A DNA stretch of 64,000 nt from assembly GCA_920105625.2 (NCBI GenBank), contig OV050030.1, forward strand, positions 144,214,877 through 144,278,876, read 5' to 3'. Source of the DNA: Clusia tigrina (lineage: Eukaryota > Arthropoda > Insecta > Diptera > Clusiidae). The notes under the pieces are model-generated. The model made no database searches and was not told where the DNA came from. It saw only the letters and a program-made list of their open reading frames with translations. The position numbers were made by a program, and so were the translations under genes. Shown piece by piece: positions 46,369 to 56,040 of the stretch (the stretch's first letter is position 1; every line of letters starts with the position of its first letter).

Positions 46369-47580
46369 TGTAACGACACTTTTTCGCCGAGGTAAGCTTG
46401 CCGGATTGCCAGGAGTTGGTTACAGAAAAAATCTAAAGTAGTCAATAACTCGTTTACGTGGATTTAAGTATTATATTTATTTATTAATTTTAAAAAAAAC
46501 TTAACTACGGGTAACAAGTTAAATTTAATTATTTTTTTTAGCTTAAGTACGGACATAGTTGAATTCTATGCCTCCCTAAATATCTGTCAACTTAGTTTTA
46601 TGAGAATGGCGATTGCACACTATAGTCTCGTTTAGATTTCCCCTAGTTTAATGGAGCGTTTGTAAATTTGGGTTTCTAGCAGAGAATCGATTATAAACCA
46701 TAATTTCTTTTAAATCCCCCTAGCGTCTGTTGCATTTTTAAATTTGGGTTCTAGCAGAGAATCGATTATGAACTATAATCTCTCTTGGATCCACCTAGCT
46801 TCAATTGCGTTTGTAAATTTGTGTTTCTAGCAGAGATTCGATTATAAACCATAATCTCTTTTAGATCCAGCTTCTGTTGCGTTTGTCAGTTTGGGTTTCT
46901 AGCTGAGAATCGATTATAAACCATAATCTCTTTTAGATTCCCCTAGCTTCTGTTGTTTGTAAATTTGTATTTCTAGCAGAGATTATAAACCATAATTTCT
47001 TTTAAATTCCCACCTGGTCTCTGTAGCGTTTGTCAATTTGAATAACTGTTGGAGTCCGAAAAATTGTGCGTCGGAAATGGCCTAATGCGATGTGTCTTGT
47101 TTGCCTGATGCAGAAGGAAAGAGGCTGAGTTGTAAGTTTTTCCTGCTTTTATGCTCCGGCTTTAGTGTAGATCCTCCAATAAGTGCTGTTGTGCGAGAAA
47201 TGTGTTTGTTGTGGCATCTATCTGCTAACTCGTGCTGTTGCATGTTGCTACTGTGTCCCGCATTGTTCTTTTTGTTTCAATTTGACCTTGGGTCACCTTC
47301 AGCACATTGTTGTTGTTTTCTCGCTGTTGTTGTTGTAAGTGTTTCTTTTTGCGCCACCTTCAATGTGTTGTTGTTGTTGTGATGATTCACCTTGTTGTTG
47401 TTCCTTGTCTTGTTTGTTGTTGTGCCTATTTGTTCTTGGGCGACCTTCAACACTTTGTTGATATTTTATATTGCACAAAATATTTAAAAATTTAATATTT
47501 TTGATATAATTTATTTCTGCTTCTCCTCTTTATGCTTTTTCCGCACTGTTGGGGCGCTTAGAGGTCGGTCTGTCGCAACA
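46369..47580. repeat. Solo LTR with five about 85-bp internal repeats
   Basis: Ends TGTAACGACA...TGTCGCAACA are 10-bp inverted ends with two mismatches, and the segment interrupts the I-B endonuclease. Between about 46640 and 47030 a unit (TTTCTAGCAGAGAATCGATTATAAACC and TTCTTTTAAATCCCCCTAGC-like halves) repeats five times. TTG-rich microsatellite tracts lie at 47300-47400. Read on the - strand it ends GTCGTTACA, like the Gypsy LTR at 52645, suggesting a related family. No target duplication is evident. Confidence 0.65.
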
Positions 47581-48030
47581 TGTCGTGTTCCGGGTTAAAG
47601 TCCTTTATTAACAATTGTAATTCGTGGTGGTTGTTTATGAATGCTTTTATGTTCCACTGTAAGAGTTTAAGGTTCATTTCTTGTGTGCCAAATGGAGAAT
47701 GTAAAAAAATGCATTATTTATTTAATTGTTCTCCTTCGTCAGAGGAAAAAAGATTTTTGTGTGTTTTGGATGAATAGTTGTCTATATTTCGAAGAGAATT
47801 AAAAATGAATGGTGTATTATTGGTTTTGGAAGAATTTGTAACATGGTTAAGAGATGGTTTTTTAATATGAACGGAAGTGTTAGCAGTAGAGGTGATTGAA
47901 GCATTGTCATTTTTTGTTTCTGTGTGTGTTAAGAAACTACTAAAACTGGTTTGATTATTGTTGTTGTTGGATTCGAGACAGAGAAGCTGGTTGAAGTAGT
48001 TGTTTTTTAATATATGGCAACATCTCTCAT
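47581..48030 (-). pseudogene. I-like LINE B: ORF1 end and endonuclease start
   Basis: The endonuclease start MNLKLLQWNIKAFINNHHEL at about 47677, typical of I/Jockey endonucleases, is cut by the solo LTR after LLIKDFNPEHD. Upstream, the Ser/Thr-rich end of ORF1 is visible in broken frames up to 48030. Confidence 0.65.
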
Positions 48031-48032
48031 CA

Positions 48033-48523
48033 TTTTTAATCGTTTTCTTGCTAAGTCATATACAGACAGAGACTACAGGGATTCAGTGAGAGCCTCTGGT
48101 TTTTAATCGTTCTCCCACTGAATCACTGAGACACATACGCAACCGAGACTTAGGAAGCTTAGCAAGAACCTCTGGTTTTTAATCGTTTTCTTGCTAAGCC
48201 AGACACAAGCAGAGACTACAGGGATTCAGTGAGAGCCTCTGGTTTTTAATCGTTCTCCCACTGAATCACAGAGACACACACTTACCGGGACGTAGAGACG
48301 TAAAAACAAGTACACATTGAATAAGTTATTTATACACTAAGCAAGTTGAGTTGTATAGAGTTAAGGAAGTAGTATTGTTTTGAGCAAGGACTAACAAGAG
48401 TCCATAATCAATACACTAAATAAATACGTTAAAATTAATTTAACACACAGGATTTTATATTTTTCTGTATACGACCCCTGGAGCCGCTGAGTTTTACCCC
48501 AGCTATAGAAAAGAGTCGTTACA
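48033..48523 (+). repeat. Truncated LTR of Gypsy tandem
   Basis: It begins inside a hairpin loop (TTTTTAATCG) and then matches the 3' part of 51061-52645 to its end ACA, with hairpins at 48080-48124, 48158-48198 and 48223-48267. Poly-A signal AATAAA near 48420. Confidence 0.85.
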
Positions 48524-48524
48524 G

Positions 48525-48542
48525 TGGCGCCCGAGCAGGGAC
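48525..48542 (+). other. Primer binding site, tRNA-Lys(UUU)
   Basis: TGGCGCCCGAGCAGGGAC one base after the LTR. It complements the 3' 18 nt of tRNA-Lys(UUU) with one G opposite U, a wobble pair. Present again at 52647-52664. Confidence 0.8.
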
Positions 48543-48742
48543 TCTGAGTTAAAGAAAACTAAATCAGCGCGTCAGACTTTGAAAAGAAAAAGACTAAATC
48601 GCAAGGAAGCTCAGCTCGTGAGAGAATTTACCAGGGCAAAGAGAAAGCTACGTCTACGCAGTCACGCATAATACAGCCGAATAAGCGCCAGCTTATAATA
48701 CACACACAGATTGTCTTCATCGTCACCTAAGACTTTCACAGG

Positions 48743-49915
48743 ATGGTGAAAACAAGCTGGGTGTACTTGTTACGCAAGGATGAGCTGGTGATCTTTGCTG
48801 ATGAATTCGGTGTAGAGGCTACAGGTACCGTGGATGAAGTCCGTAAACGTCTTTCCGACTTCTTCACTGAAACAGAGCTGACTCAGGATCAGAAATACCA
48901 ATTGCAGAAGCTACAATCCAAGTACGTTAAGAGCACATCCCCAAGGCCGGCTGTGTCCATAGTTACCCGCGAAACGCTGGAAGTGGACAGGCCAGAGGCA
49001 TACACAGGTGCAACACTAACGGCAGAGAACCCAGGGGTACGGAGAACACTACAGCATCGCTCCGTGTCACCTGCAACAATGAATCAACAGCATAACGGGA
49101 TTGTACAGTACGCCGTTGTGATTGACCAGGTGAGGAAGTGGTCCCTTAACTTTGACGGAGGGCGTGACCCGCTAGCGTTTATAGAGCGAGTCGAGGAATT
49201 GGCAGATGTGTACGAAATAAACAAAGATTTCCTTCCGCGTACTATGCCTGAACTCTTGAGAGAACGAGCACTCATGTGGTTCAGAAACAACAATCGAGCG
49301 TGGCGGGATTGGCGTACATATAGGAGAGACTTTCTAAAATTCTTCTTGCCAGCACGATACATGGAGAAACTCGAAGACCAGATCCGCCAGCGTCACCAGA
49401 GACCCAGAGAAGGGTTCAAGCAGTTTGTAGTTGAATTGCAGAATCTAATGCGGCACTTGGACTATTCCGAAGAACAGAAACTGGAGCGTATTTTCCAGAA
49501 CAGCCTGCCAGAATACCAGCTATATGTGCGCCGCAGAGATTTCACATCGCTAGCAGAGCTGATAGAAATGGCTGCAGACTTGGAGAGCATACGGAGAGAA
49601 GGCGAACAACTACCAGCGCCACCCATACAACGGCGAAGAGAGCAAGGTCCACCACGAGAGGTGAGAAACTGTCAGGTGACGGTAGAGAGCAGAGAGACAC
49701 CCATAGAACCAAGAACAGCCTGCTGGCGTTGTGGCCAAAATGGTCATATACGCACAGATCCTGTTCTGTTGGGAGTGTGGTCAAAGGGATGTGAGGACTA
49801 TAGAGTGCTGCAAACTAAGAGCACCAACCGATCGAGAGCTACCGACGACAGAAACACAGCATGCCACAAAGGAGAGACAGCAGACTTCCCCATTGGAAAA
49901 CTTATTGCACTGTGA
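48743..49915 (+). CDS. gag: Gypsy Gag with N-terminal SAP-like motif
   Basis: Gag forms the particle and packages RNA. Residues 1-45 ([20 protein letters not shown], then [12 protein letters not shown]) look like a SAP-type helix-extended-helix motif. Residues about 130-280 are the Retrotrans_gag capsid core ([49 protein letters not shown]). A knuckle start CWRCGQNGH is at about residue 332. The true frame appears to continue in the overlapping ORF at 49731, which holds the second Cys cluster, so the C-terminus after the knuckle is probably out of frame. The ATG is 219 bp after the LTR. Confidence 0.85.
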   Translation: MVKTSWVYLLRKDELVIFADEFGVEATGTVDEVRKRLSDFFTETELTQDQKYQLQKLQSKYVKSTSPRPAVSIVTRETLEVDRPEAYTGATLTAENPGVRRTLQHRSVSPATMNQQHNGIVQYAVVIDQVRKWSLNFDGGRDPLAFIERVEELADVYEINKDFLPRTMPELLRERALMWFRNNNRAWRDWRTYRRDFLKFFLPARYMEKLEDQIRQRHQRPREGFKQFVVELQNLMRHLDYSEEQKLERIFQNSLPEYQLYVRRRDFTSLAELIEMAADLESIRREGEQLPAPPIQRRREQGPPREVRNCQVTVESRETPIEPRTACWRCGQNGHIRTDPVLLGVWSKGCEDYRVLQTKSTNRSRATDDRNTACHKGETADFPIGKLIAL

Positions 49916-51047
49916 CGGACAACGAATCTGCGCCACCGTTTCGATTGGCACAGAAACTGTCACAGCAACACTGGACACAGGGGCAACTCACAGTTTTGTG
50001 AGCAGAGAGCTAGCACGAAAGCTACGCTCTTCCACCAGCAAATTTGGAAAATCCAATACCAGAGCACGTATGGCAGACGGAAGTGCTAGGAGAGTCAGTG
50101 GGACATTGACGGCAACTGTAAGGCTTGGAGAGCAGACATGCGAGCAAGAGCTACTTATCATGCCTGATTCCATTAATGAGCTACTCCTTGGACTAGACTT
50201 CATGGCAAGCCTAGGAATGACAGTGAAGTGTGGTGAACAGGAGATCACATTGGGACCTCAAAACAATTGCGTGCAACCCCGAGATATTGCAATGTGCACG
50301 ACAATTCGTGTTGAGAATGCCACACAAATCCATTCAACGACTTCCAAGAGGCACGCCAGCGACAAAAATGCTCAGATAAAGAGACACAACAGAGAATACA
50401 CAGAGAACCAACGAATTCGCAAACACACAACACCAAGAACAAAGATGACTCACACGAACGAATTCACCTGCCACGGACTATGCCCAGCGAAATCCCACAG
50501 CGAATCCCACAAAAGCATATATAGAAGGACCACACATGAATCAGCATATGGGCCTCGGAAAAAGGACGCAGGCGCAACCAAACGCGAGGAGCTGGCACAG
50601 CTAAGTCAAAATACAATCAGAGCAATCAGGGTATCTCCTAATCACTTCGCAAAGTCAGAACCAGTGCGAAACAACCAAAACATACCACGTAGACAACGTG
50701 ACAGATCAAGGGACAACCACCGTGCAATCAAGTGCACCAAACACAGCAGAAGCGATGACCAGAGGAATAAACGTGACTCCAATAGCCACCAACCCAACAG
50801 CATTAAACAACAGAGGCAGTCAATAGAGAAACATACGACAAACACAGGCACCTTATTCACATTCCAAAACATAGAAGAGCTACAAGGACCAAAAGGAGGT
50901 GATCTGCCACAGAACTTGGTAGCTGAAGTTTTGCAAATAGCCAAAGGGGCTCAGCAAAAACGGACACGAGAGCGAATACGATTTAGGCGAGACGCATACA
51001 GAGTGACCCTCAACCGTGACGCTGTCATCATTTTTCATCGTCGGTAA
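49731..51047 (+). CDS. Gypsy protease ORF with long basic extension, no RT
   Basis: It overlaps gag by 185 bp. Residues 13-27 hold the second Cys cluster ([16 protein letters not shown]). The aspartic protease has [12 protein letters not shown] at about residues 79-90, then [17 protein letters not shown]. From about residue 190 to 438 it is unlike pol: rich in Lys, Arg, Asn, Gln, Thr and Ser, with no RT or integrase motif, and it ends cleanly (IFHRR) 1 bp before the polypurine tract. The N-terminal ATG may not be used; frameshifting from gag is likely. Confidence 0.75.
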   Translation: MAKMVIYAQILFCWECGQRDVRTIECCKLRAPTDRELPTTETQHATKERQQTSPLENLLHCDGQRICATVSIGTETVTATLDTGATHSFVSRELARKLRSSTSKFGKSNTRARMADGSARRVSGTLTATVRLGEQTCEQELLIMPDSINELLLGLDFMASLGMTVKCGEQEITLGPQNNCVQPRDIAMCTTIRVENATQIHSTTSKRHASDKNAQIKRHNREYTENQRIRKHTTPRTKMTHTNEFTCHGLCPAKSHSESHKSIYRRTTHESAYGPRKKDAGATKREELAQLSQNTIRAIRVSPNHFAKSEPVRNNQNIPRRQRDRSRDNHRAIKCTKHSRSDDQRNKRDSNSHQPNSIKQQRQSIEKHTTNTGTLFTFQNIEELQGPKGGDLPQNLVAEVLQIAKGAQQKRTRERIRFRRDAYRVTLNRDAVIIFHRR

Positions 51048-51917
51048 AGTGGGGAGGGCGTGTGAGGACTAAAATCTTCTGTGGGAAATTTTGGCCCACA
51101 CTACAAATGACAGAGTCGCCACGAAACTATATACACACACACATCACGATAAAATACCCGAACCGAAGCAACTGCATTAGAAATTTAACGAAAAAAACTA
51201 CAAGCATTGTAACCTATTAGCGCGGCCGTGGTAGGAGCGCAGATCAGTAGCAGCATATTAGACCAGTTGGAATAATAACTAGGATTACAACAAAAGCAAC
51301 CTCACGCACAGCCAACGATCTTGCCAATCAGCGCTATGCTTGCAAAGAGCGAGGAAAAACACAGCGACGAGGAATACAACAAATACATGTCGGACAAGAG
51401 AAGGTGAGTGCACGAACTCAGCGGTGGAATTTGCCGAGTGCGCTCGCTCGGAAATCTTACACCAACAACACGAAGAAACGAGAGCGAAGCACAAGAGGGA
51501 CAACGACAGAACCACCACCACGCCAACGGCCGGCAAGTACAAAGCACAAGAGGGAAATGCTGGTTGTCAGTTAAATTAAATATTTAACAACAACACGAAG
51601 AAACGAGAGCGAAGCACAAGAGGGAAATGCTGATTGTCAGTTAAATTAAATATTTAACAACAACAACACTATTGGATTCCGGACAGCGCTGCTGGCAGGC
51701 AACAATACTGCAGGCTAACCAGGGACCGTTGGAGTGAGGTGGCTGACCGCCAGAAGTTGAAGGTGGCCCAAGGGCAAAAGACGGCAACACCAACAAGCCT
51801 GACTGCAACAACAACAAGCCGCCACAACAACAACAATCGACTACTGGCCAACGGAAGTAAAATCACACAACGGTGGCCTGCGAACAACAACATGTGTCAG
51901 CCGCTGCGACCTGGGAC

Positions 51918-51925
51918 TATATAAA
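51918..51925 (+). promoter_or_regulatory. LTR TATA box
   Basis: TATATAAA lies in the LTR, with a pyrimidine-rich TCTCTTTTTCGG about 30 bp downstream as a likely start region. It puts the hairpin array about 60 nt into the transcript. Confidence 0.6.
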
Positions 51926-52013
51926 CCACGTAGCCCAGGCAGTAGGTCTCTTTTTCGGACACCAGCATCCTGACTAGCAACAGCTCTACAAAGTACCATA
52001 CGAACATAAAAAG

Positions 52014-52409
52014 CTTAGCAAGAACCTCTGGTTTTTAATCGTTTTCTTGCTAAGTCATACACAGACAGAGACTACAGGGATTCAGTGAGAGCCTCTGGTT
52101 TTTAATCGTTCTCCCACTGAATCACTGAGACACATACGCAACCGAGACTTAGGAAGCTTAGCAAGAACCTCTGGTTTTTAATCGTTTTCTTGCTAAGTCA
52201 TACACAGACAGAGACTACAGGGATTCAGTGAGAGCCTCTGGTTTTTAATCGTTCTCCCACTGAATCACTGAGACACATACGCAACCGAGACTTAGGAAGC
52301 TTAGCAAGAACCTCTGGTTTTTAATCGTTTTCTTGCTAAGCCAGACACAAGCAGAGACTACAGGGATTCAGTGAGAGCCTCTGGTTTTTAATCGTTCTCC
52401 CACTGAATC
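52014..52409 (+). repeat. Array of 143-bp modules with paired hairpins and one shared loop
   Basis: Hairpin A occurs at 52014-52054, 52157-52197 and 52300-52340: stem CTTAGCAAGAA/TTCTTGCTAAG, a perfect 11 bp. Hairpin B occurs at 52079-52123, 52222-52266 and 52365-52409: stem GATTCAGTGAGAG/CTCCCACTGAATC, 13 bp with one A-C mismatch. All six loops are the same 19 nt, CCTCTGGTTTTTAATCGTT. The truncated LTR at 48033 holds the last module and most of the one before. Confidence 0.93.
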
Positions 52410-52646
52410 ACAGAGACACATACTTACCGGGACGTAGAGACAGGCAAACAAGTATACACTAAGCAAGTTGATTTATATAGAGTTAAGGAAGTAGTATTGT
52501 TTTGAGCAAGGACTAACAAGAGTCCATAATCAATACACTAAATAAATACGTTGAAATTAATTTAACACACAGGATTTTATATTTTTCTGTATACGACCCC
52601 TGGTGCCGCTGAGTTTTACCCCAGCTATAGAAAAGAGTCGTTACAG

Positions 52647-53064
52647 TGGCGCCCGAGCAGGGACTCTGAGTTAAAGAAAACTAAATCAGCGCGTCAGACT
52701 TTGAAAAGAAAAAGACTAAATCGCAAGGAAGCTCAGCTCGTGAGAGAATTTACCAGGGCAAAGAGAAAGCTACGTCTACGCAGTCACGCATAATACAGCC
52801 GAATAAGCGCCAGCTTATAATACACACACAGATTGTCTTCATCGTCACCTAAGACTTTCACAGGATGGTGAAAACAAGCTGGGTGTACTTGTTACGCAAG
52901 GATGAGCTGGTGATCTTTGCTGATGAATTCGGTGTAGAGGCTACAGGTACCGTGGATGAAGTCCGTAAACGTCTTTTCGACTTCTTCACTGAAACAGAGC
53001 TGACTCAGGATCAGAAATACCAATTGCAGAAGCTACAATCCAAGTACGTTAAGAGCACATCCCC
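52647..53064 (+). pseudogene. Second Gypsy unit: PBS, leader and truncated gag
   Basis: It repeats 48525-48943. The gag frame (52865) is the same for about 66 codons except Ser to Phe near residue 38, then departs after KSTSP where unrelated AT-rich sequence begins. The 93-codon ORF end is not Gag. Confidence 0.85.
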
Positions 53065-53449
53065 CTTTCCTGCCCCATGGAATTTCACAATTAAGATTTT
53101 ACTACTTTTAAGGTTGAAAATTTGGATTAATTATATTTACAAGTAGCAAACTTAATAATATTTCATATTACGATAAAAAATGTATATACGTTTTACAATG
53201 AGAACGTCTTTTTCCAATATTCAAATTTTATATGCTTTCACTTCCTGATGCATGCTCCTGTGAGTCAGATCAACTTTTCAAATCTATGTATATGCTGTCT
53301 TCTACTAATTCTTCCATCAAAAGGAATTGGCAAATATCAAGATCACCACTTTGCTTTTTGCTGGAAGCTATTCGATTTACCGATATAAGGGGCTCGGAAG
53401 ATAATTATAAGCGCCCTTACATATACCAATTTCAAGCAGCTCTTCAAGT
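53065..53449. other. AT-rich junction, no gene seen
   Basis: Sequence after the Gypsy break. It may contain the degraded end of the Transib-like gene that follows, but I cannot support coding here. Confidence 0.35.
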
Positions 53450-54560
53450 TTTCTGATATTTTCTAATCTGCAGTTTCTGAATTCGTTACGATTTGCCTCT
53501 TATGTATCTTTTGATAGAAACCCGATTGGAATTTGAAAATGTTTAATAATACCACATCCATGAATTAAAATCTTACGGATTGTACCATGAATAACCCTGC
53601 ATATATATATTTCAAACATAACTTTTAAAAGTTTACTAAAAGTCACTGTATTTATAGCTTTGCAACTAGATAATCTACGCAAAATAAATGAGAAGTTTCT
53701 TATCAAGTTAATATTTATATCAGTAATATTTGTTAACACCTCGATATATTTGAAAAGAAGTCTGGCAGTGTTCCCATCATTAGACGTGCCATACCCTGTT
53801 TTAAACTTGTATATTATTAAACCAGTTTTGTGGCGAAATTCTGCTTGTATTATTTTTTAATTTTCTTTGCATATTTTCATCATCTGACAGCATTTAATTG
53901 GCAATCTATACGATATGTATATCAAACATTCTACATATAAAGTATGTTCTACAACATTGAGAAAGTTCATTATTTTTGGAGTAGCATCACAAAGATGACA
54001 TCTACTAGCGCAGTTGTTGTCAGCAAGAACATTTACAACTGAAGCATCAATCATTGTTAAATGGATTTTAAATGGAACATCTAATTTAAAGCTGTGAATA
54101 TATATAGTATAATCATTTAAGTTTTGAATTTGATCGGAAAATTCTTTCTCAATATTATGAATTACAATAGGATTTTCTTTTAAAAAAGCAAATTTCATTG
54201 ATCGGCAATTATTTGTAGGAGAGGGAGATTTATTTACCTAACTTTCCATTCGAATTTTTAGACCGGAAATTTTCAATGGAACAAGAGCAACAACAAAAAA
54301 AGTCATCTATCTGATTTTCATCAATAACTTTCTGTTTATAAATACTATGTCCTGAGCTGCCACCAAAGACCCACTTGTACTCTAGGACCACCTGCATGTC
54401 TTGGTTAATTTCGCATAAATTTATAAGCTTTCAGCACTTTTATTTAAAAGATTTTGTGGAGGCATCTGTGCCGACATTTCAGACACAATAATCGGACGTG
54501 ACAATGAGTCTTCCTCATTTTTTTAAGAGCTTACTATCCGGCCGCGTGCTCTCGTTTGCT
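53450..54560 (-). pseudogene. Transib-like (RAG1-related) transposase relic
   Basis: Reading down the - strand. LEYKWVFGGSSGHSIYKQKV (about 54400-54330) resembles the Transib catalytic-core motif CDGSSGHS.YKQ with the Asp lost. Then LTMIDASVVNVLADNN and CHLCDATPKIMNFL (54060-53960), a zinc-binding CxxC region. Then KILIHGCGIIKHFQIPIGFL and EANRNEFRNCR (53580-53470), like the C-terminal HG..II..LPIG.LSEEA.EARN region. Frames are broken and no terminal repeats were found. The class assignment is from memory of these motifs. Confidence 0.65.
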
Positions 54561-54639
54561 TAAGGTGCCCATACACAATATCAGCAAATAGATCACCAGC
54601 AAGATGGTACAATAACCAATTCTTTACAAATAGTGTGCG

Positions 54640-55200
54640 GAGAAGGTCGTTATGGATAATGAAAAAGCTTGTCGGAAAACATATCAACATTACAGAACCC
54701 CCTGGATCTGGCTCCAATTTTTTTAATTATATCAAAAATTTCTCTACAATTTTGATGGCAGTTGTTAATACAAACCACAAATTTTTAATGGTTAATGTGG
54801 GTACGCATGTTGGGGTATAAGATGCTGGACCTTTTAGTGATTTGGTCATCTTTTGAAAAGGTAAAGAGATATCAGTTATACATATAATATTGGCCCAGAA
54901 CCACTGCCAGGTTATAGTCAGATCATGCCATATGTGTTAGTATGCGATGATGCCTTTCCGTTTATGACAAATGTATTGAAGTAAGTCCCTAACCCCATAT
55001 AGTCACACTACTGTGACAAAAGACAAAATAATGTTCAACTTTCGTTAATCGCGTGCTAGAAGCATATTTCAAAACGCCTCTGTTATTTTGGTATCAATGT
55101 CCAGGATATTATTGAAAACCATAAATCTTTCGCCAGAGAAAGAAGAATTATATCATTGACTCGTACAATTCGAGGAATTCCTCTGCGTCTAACTGTACTG
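54640..55200 (+). pseudogene. PIF/Harbinger-type DDE transposase relic
   Basis: KLVGKHINITEPPGSGSNFF and NYIKNFSTILMAVVNTNHKF (54660-54790) match the first half of a DDE_Tnp_4 domain, with the first catalytic Asp (normally DGKH) replaced by Val. GPEPLPGYSQIMPYVLVCDD (about 54895-54955) carries the second Asp in the CDDAFPF motif. A SRARSIFQNASVILVS-like segment and LSPEKEEL follow (55050-55145). Frameshifts and stops make it inactive. Confidence 0.7.
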
Positions 55201-56040
55201 AATATGATGACAATAGAGATACTTTTAATTTAAACTTAGCTTTCTTAATAGTCATTACAAATCATCTGATAAATAAGAGTGAATTTGAAATGATGGATTC
55301 ATAAATGGGTTTAAGACAAAATACAATATTGATTTAAAACAATATAATTTCTGCTTTGTTTATAATTTGTAGAATGTGAATAAATATAATTTTCTTTCTT
55401 AACTTAGCCATTTGTTTTCTTCAGTGCATCTGTTCGTTCTTTAGGATCGTATTAAATTTTATAGGCTTTTCGCAAAATACAATGCAGTTTTGGTTAAATT
55501 GAAAAATATATATATATAATATTTTAGAGTAATTTATAAATTTACTACGAATTTTTTTTATTTTATCATGCTATTTTTAAATATTTCATATCTTTATTAA
55601 ATATCTTCATTTGTATCTAAAGAAAATATCCAACGTGTACAGGTAAGTCATCACTCAAAGTTATTTTTATTTTTATTAACTTAAATTAGAGAAAGTGCTA
55701 TAGTGCGATAGGACGTTTAACGTAGAAATTCTGCTTGTATGCACTAAAGGGTGATTCTATTTTGTGCACATTGTAATCAATACTTTTTATTTATTTTGCA
55801 TTTAAAAAGAGAAAAGTGAATGTGAAATTGGAATATAATACAAAAACACAACAAAGCAAATGTTCCTAAATGAGTGTCTTACGCTCTCGCCCACAGTGTG
55901 AGCCGCTAGCGAATCTCTCGTGCATGGGCGCTCGGCCGCTGAGCTTGATCAACTAAGGGGAAGTCGCTCGCAACCAAATGAGCAGTCTGCAACACACTAA
56001 GTGTACAAACTTATTCAATTTAAAAACATTATTTGCGATA
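55201..56040. other. AT-rich, no gene recognised
   Basis: Mostly AT-rich with a GC-richer island at about 55880-55990 of unknown nature. It may be the 5' UTR of the Jockey fragment that follows, since Jockey A has a comparable GC-rich 5' region. Confidence 0.4.

Larger units (their letters stand above)
38880..48030 (-). mobile_element. I-like LINE B, interrupted by Jockey B and a solo LTR
   Basis: Read on the - strand: end of ORF1 and endonuclease start (48030-47581), solo LTR insertion, endonuclease and RT (46368-44480), Jockey B insertion, RT end and RNase H (about 40020-38880). Same family as I-A. Its 5' side is cut by the Gypsy fragment at 48033. Confidence 0.8.
51061..52645 (+). repeat. 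Gypsy full-length LTR, 1585 bp
   Basis: The purine tract AAAGTGGGGAGGG precedes TGTGAGGACT at 51061, and the LTR ends CGTTACA at 52645, one base before the PBS. U3 contains duplicated blocks (ACACGAAGAAACGAGAGCGA near 51467 and 51595; GTCAGTTAAATTAAATATTT near 51566 and 51638). TATATAAA is at 51918 and AATAAA at 52541, so R is about 51950-52565 and contains the hairpin array. Confidence 0.88.
48033..53064 (+). mobile_element. Gypsy element in tandem form, Gag-protease only
   Basis: Order: truncated LTR (48033-48523), PBS, gag, protease ORF, polypurine tract, full LTR (51061-52645), second PBS and leader, first 66 codons of gag, break at 53064. The second unit repeats 48524-48943 almost exactly. 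One LTR shared between two internal regions is the product of LTR-LTR recombination or tandem insertion. No RT, RNase H or integrase is present. Confidence 0.88.

Noticed and set aside
47092..47495. Cysteine- and leucine-rich open frames at 47092-47495
   Set aside because: They translate TTG/TGT microsatellite sequence inside a solo LTR.
48525..48542. Lentivirus sequence, because the PBS resembles that of HIV
   Set aside because: The likeness comes only from use of tRNA-Lys(UUU) as primer. Gag and protease are Ty3/Gypsy type.
52014..52409. CRISPR-like regular direct repeats
   Set aside because: The 143-bp period has no unique spacers, sits inside an LTR, and the window is a fly genome. The units are tandem copies of a whole module.
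55880..55990. GC-rich island as a host promoter
   Set aside because: No exon or TATA follows. It resembles the GC-rich 5' part of Jockey A and is more likely TE-derived.
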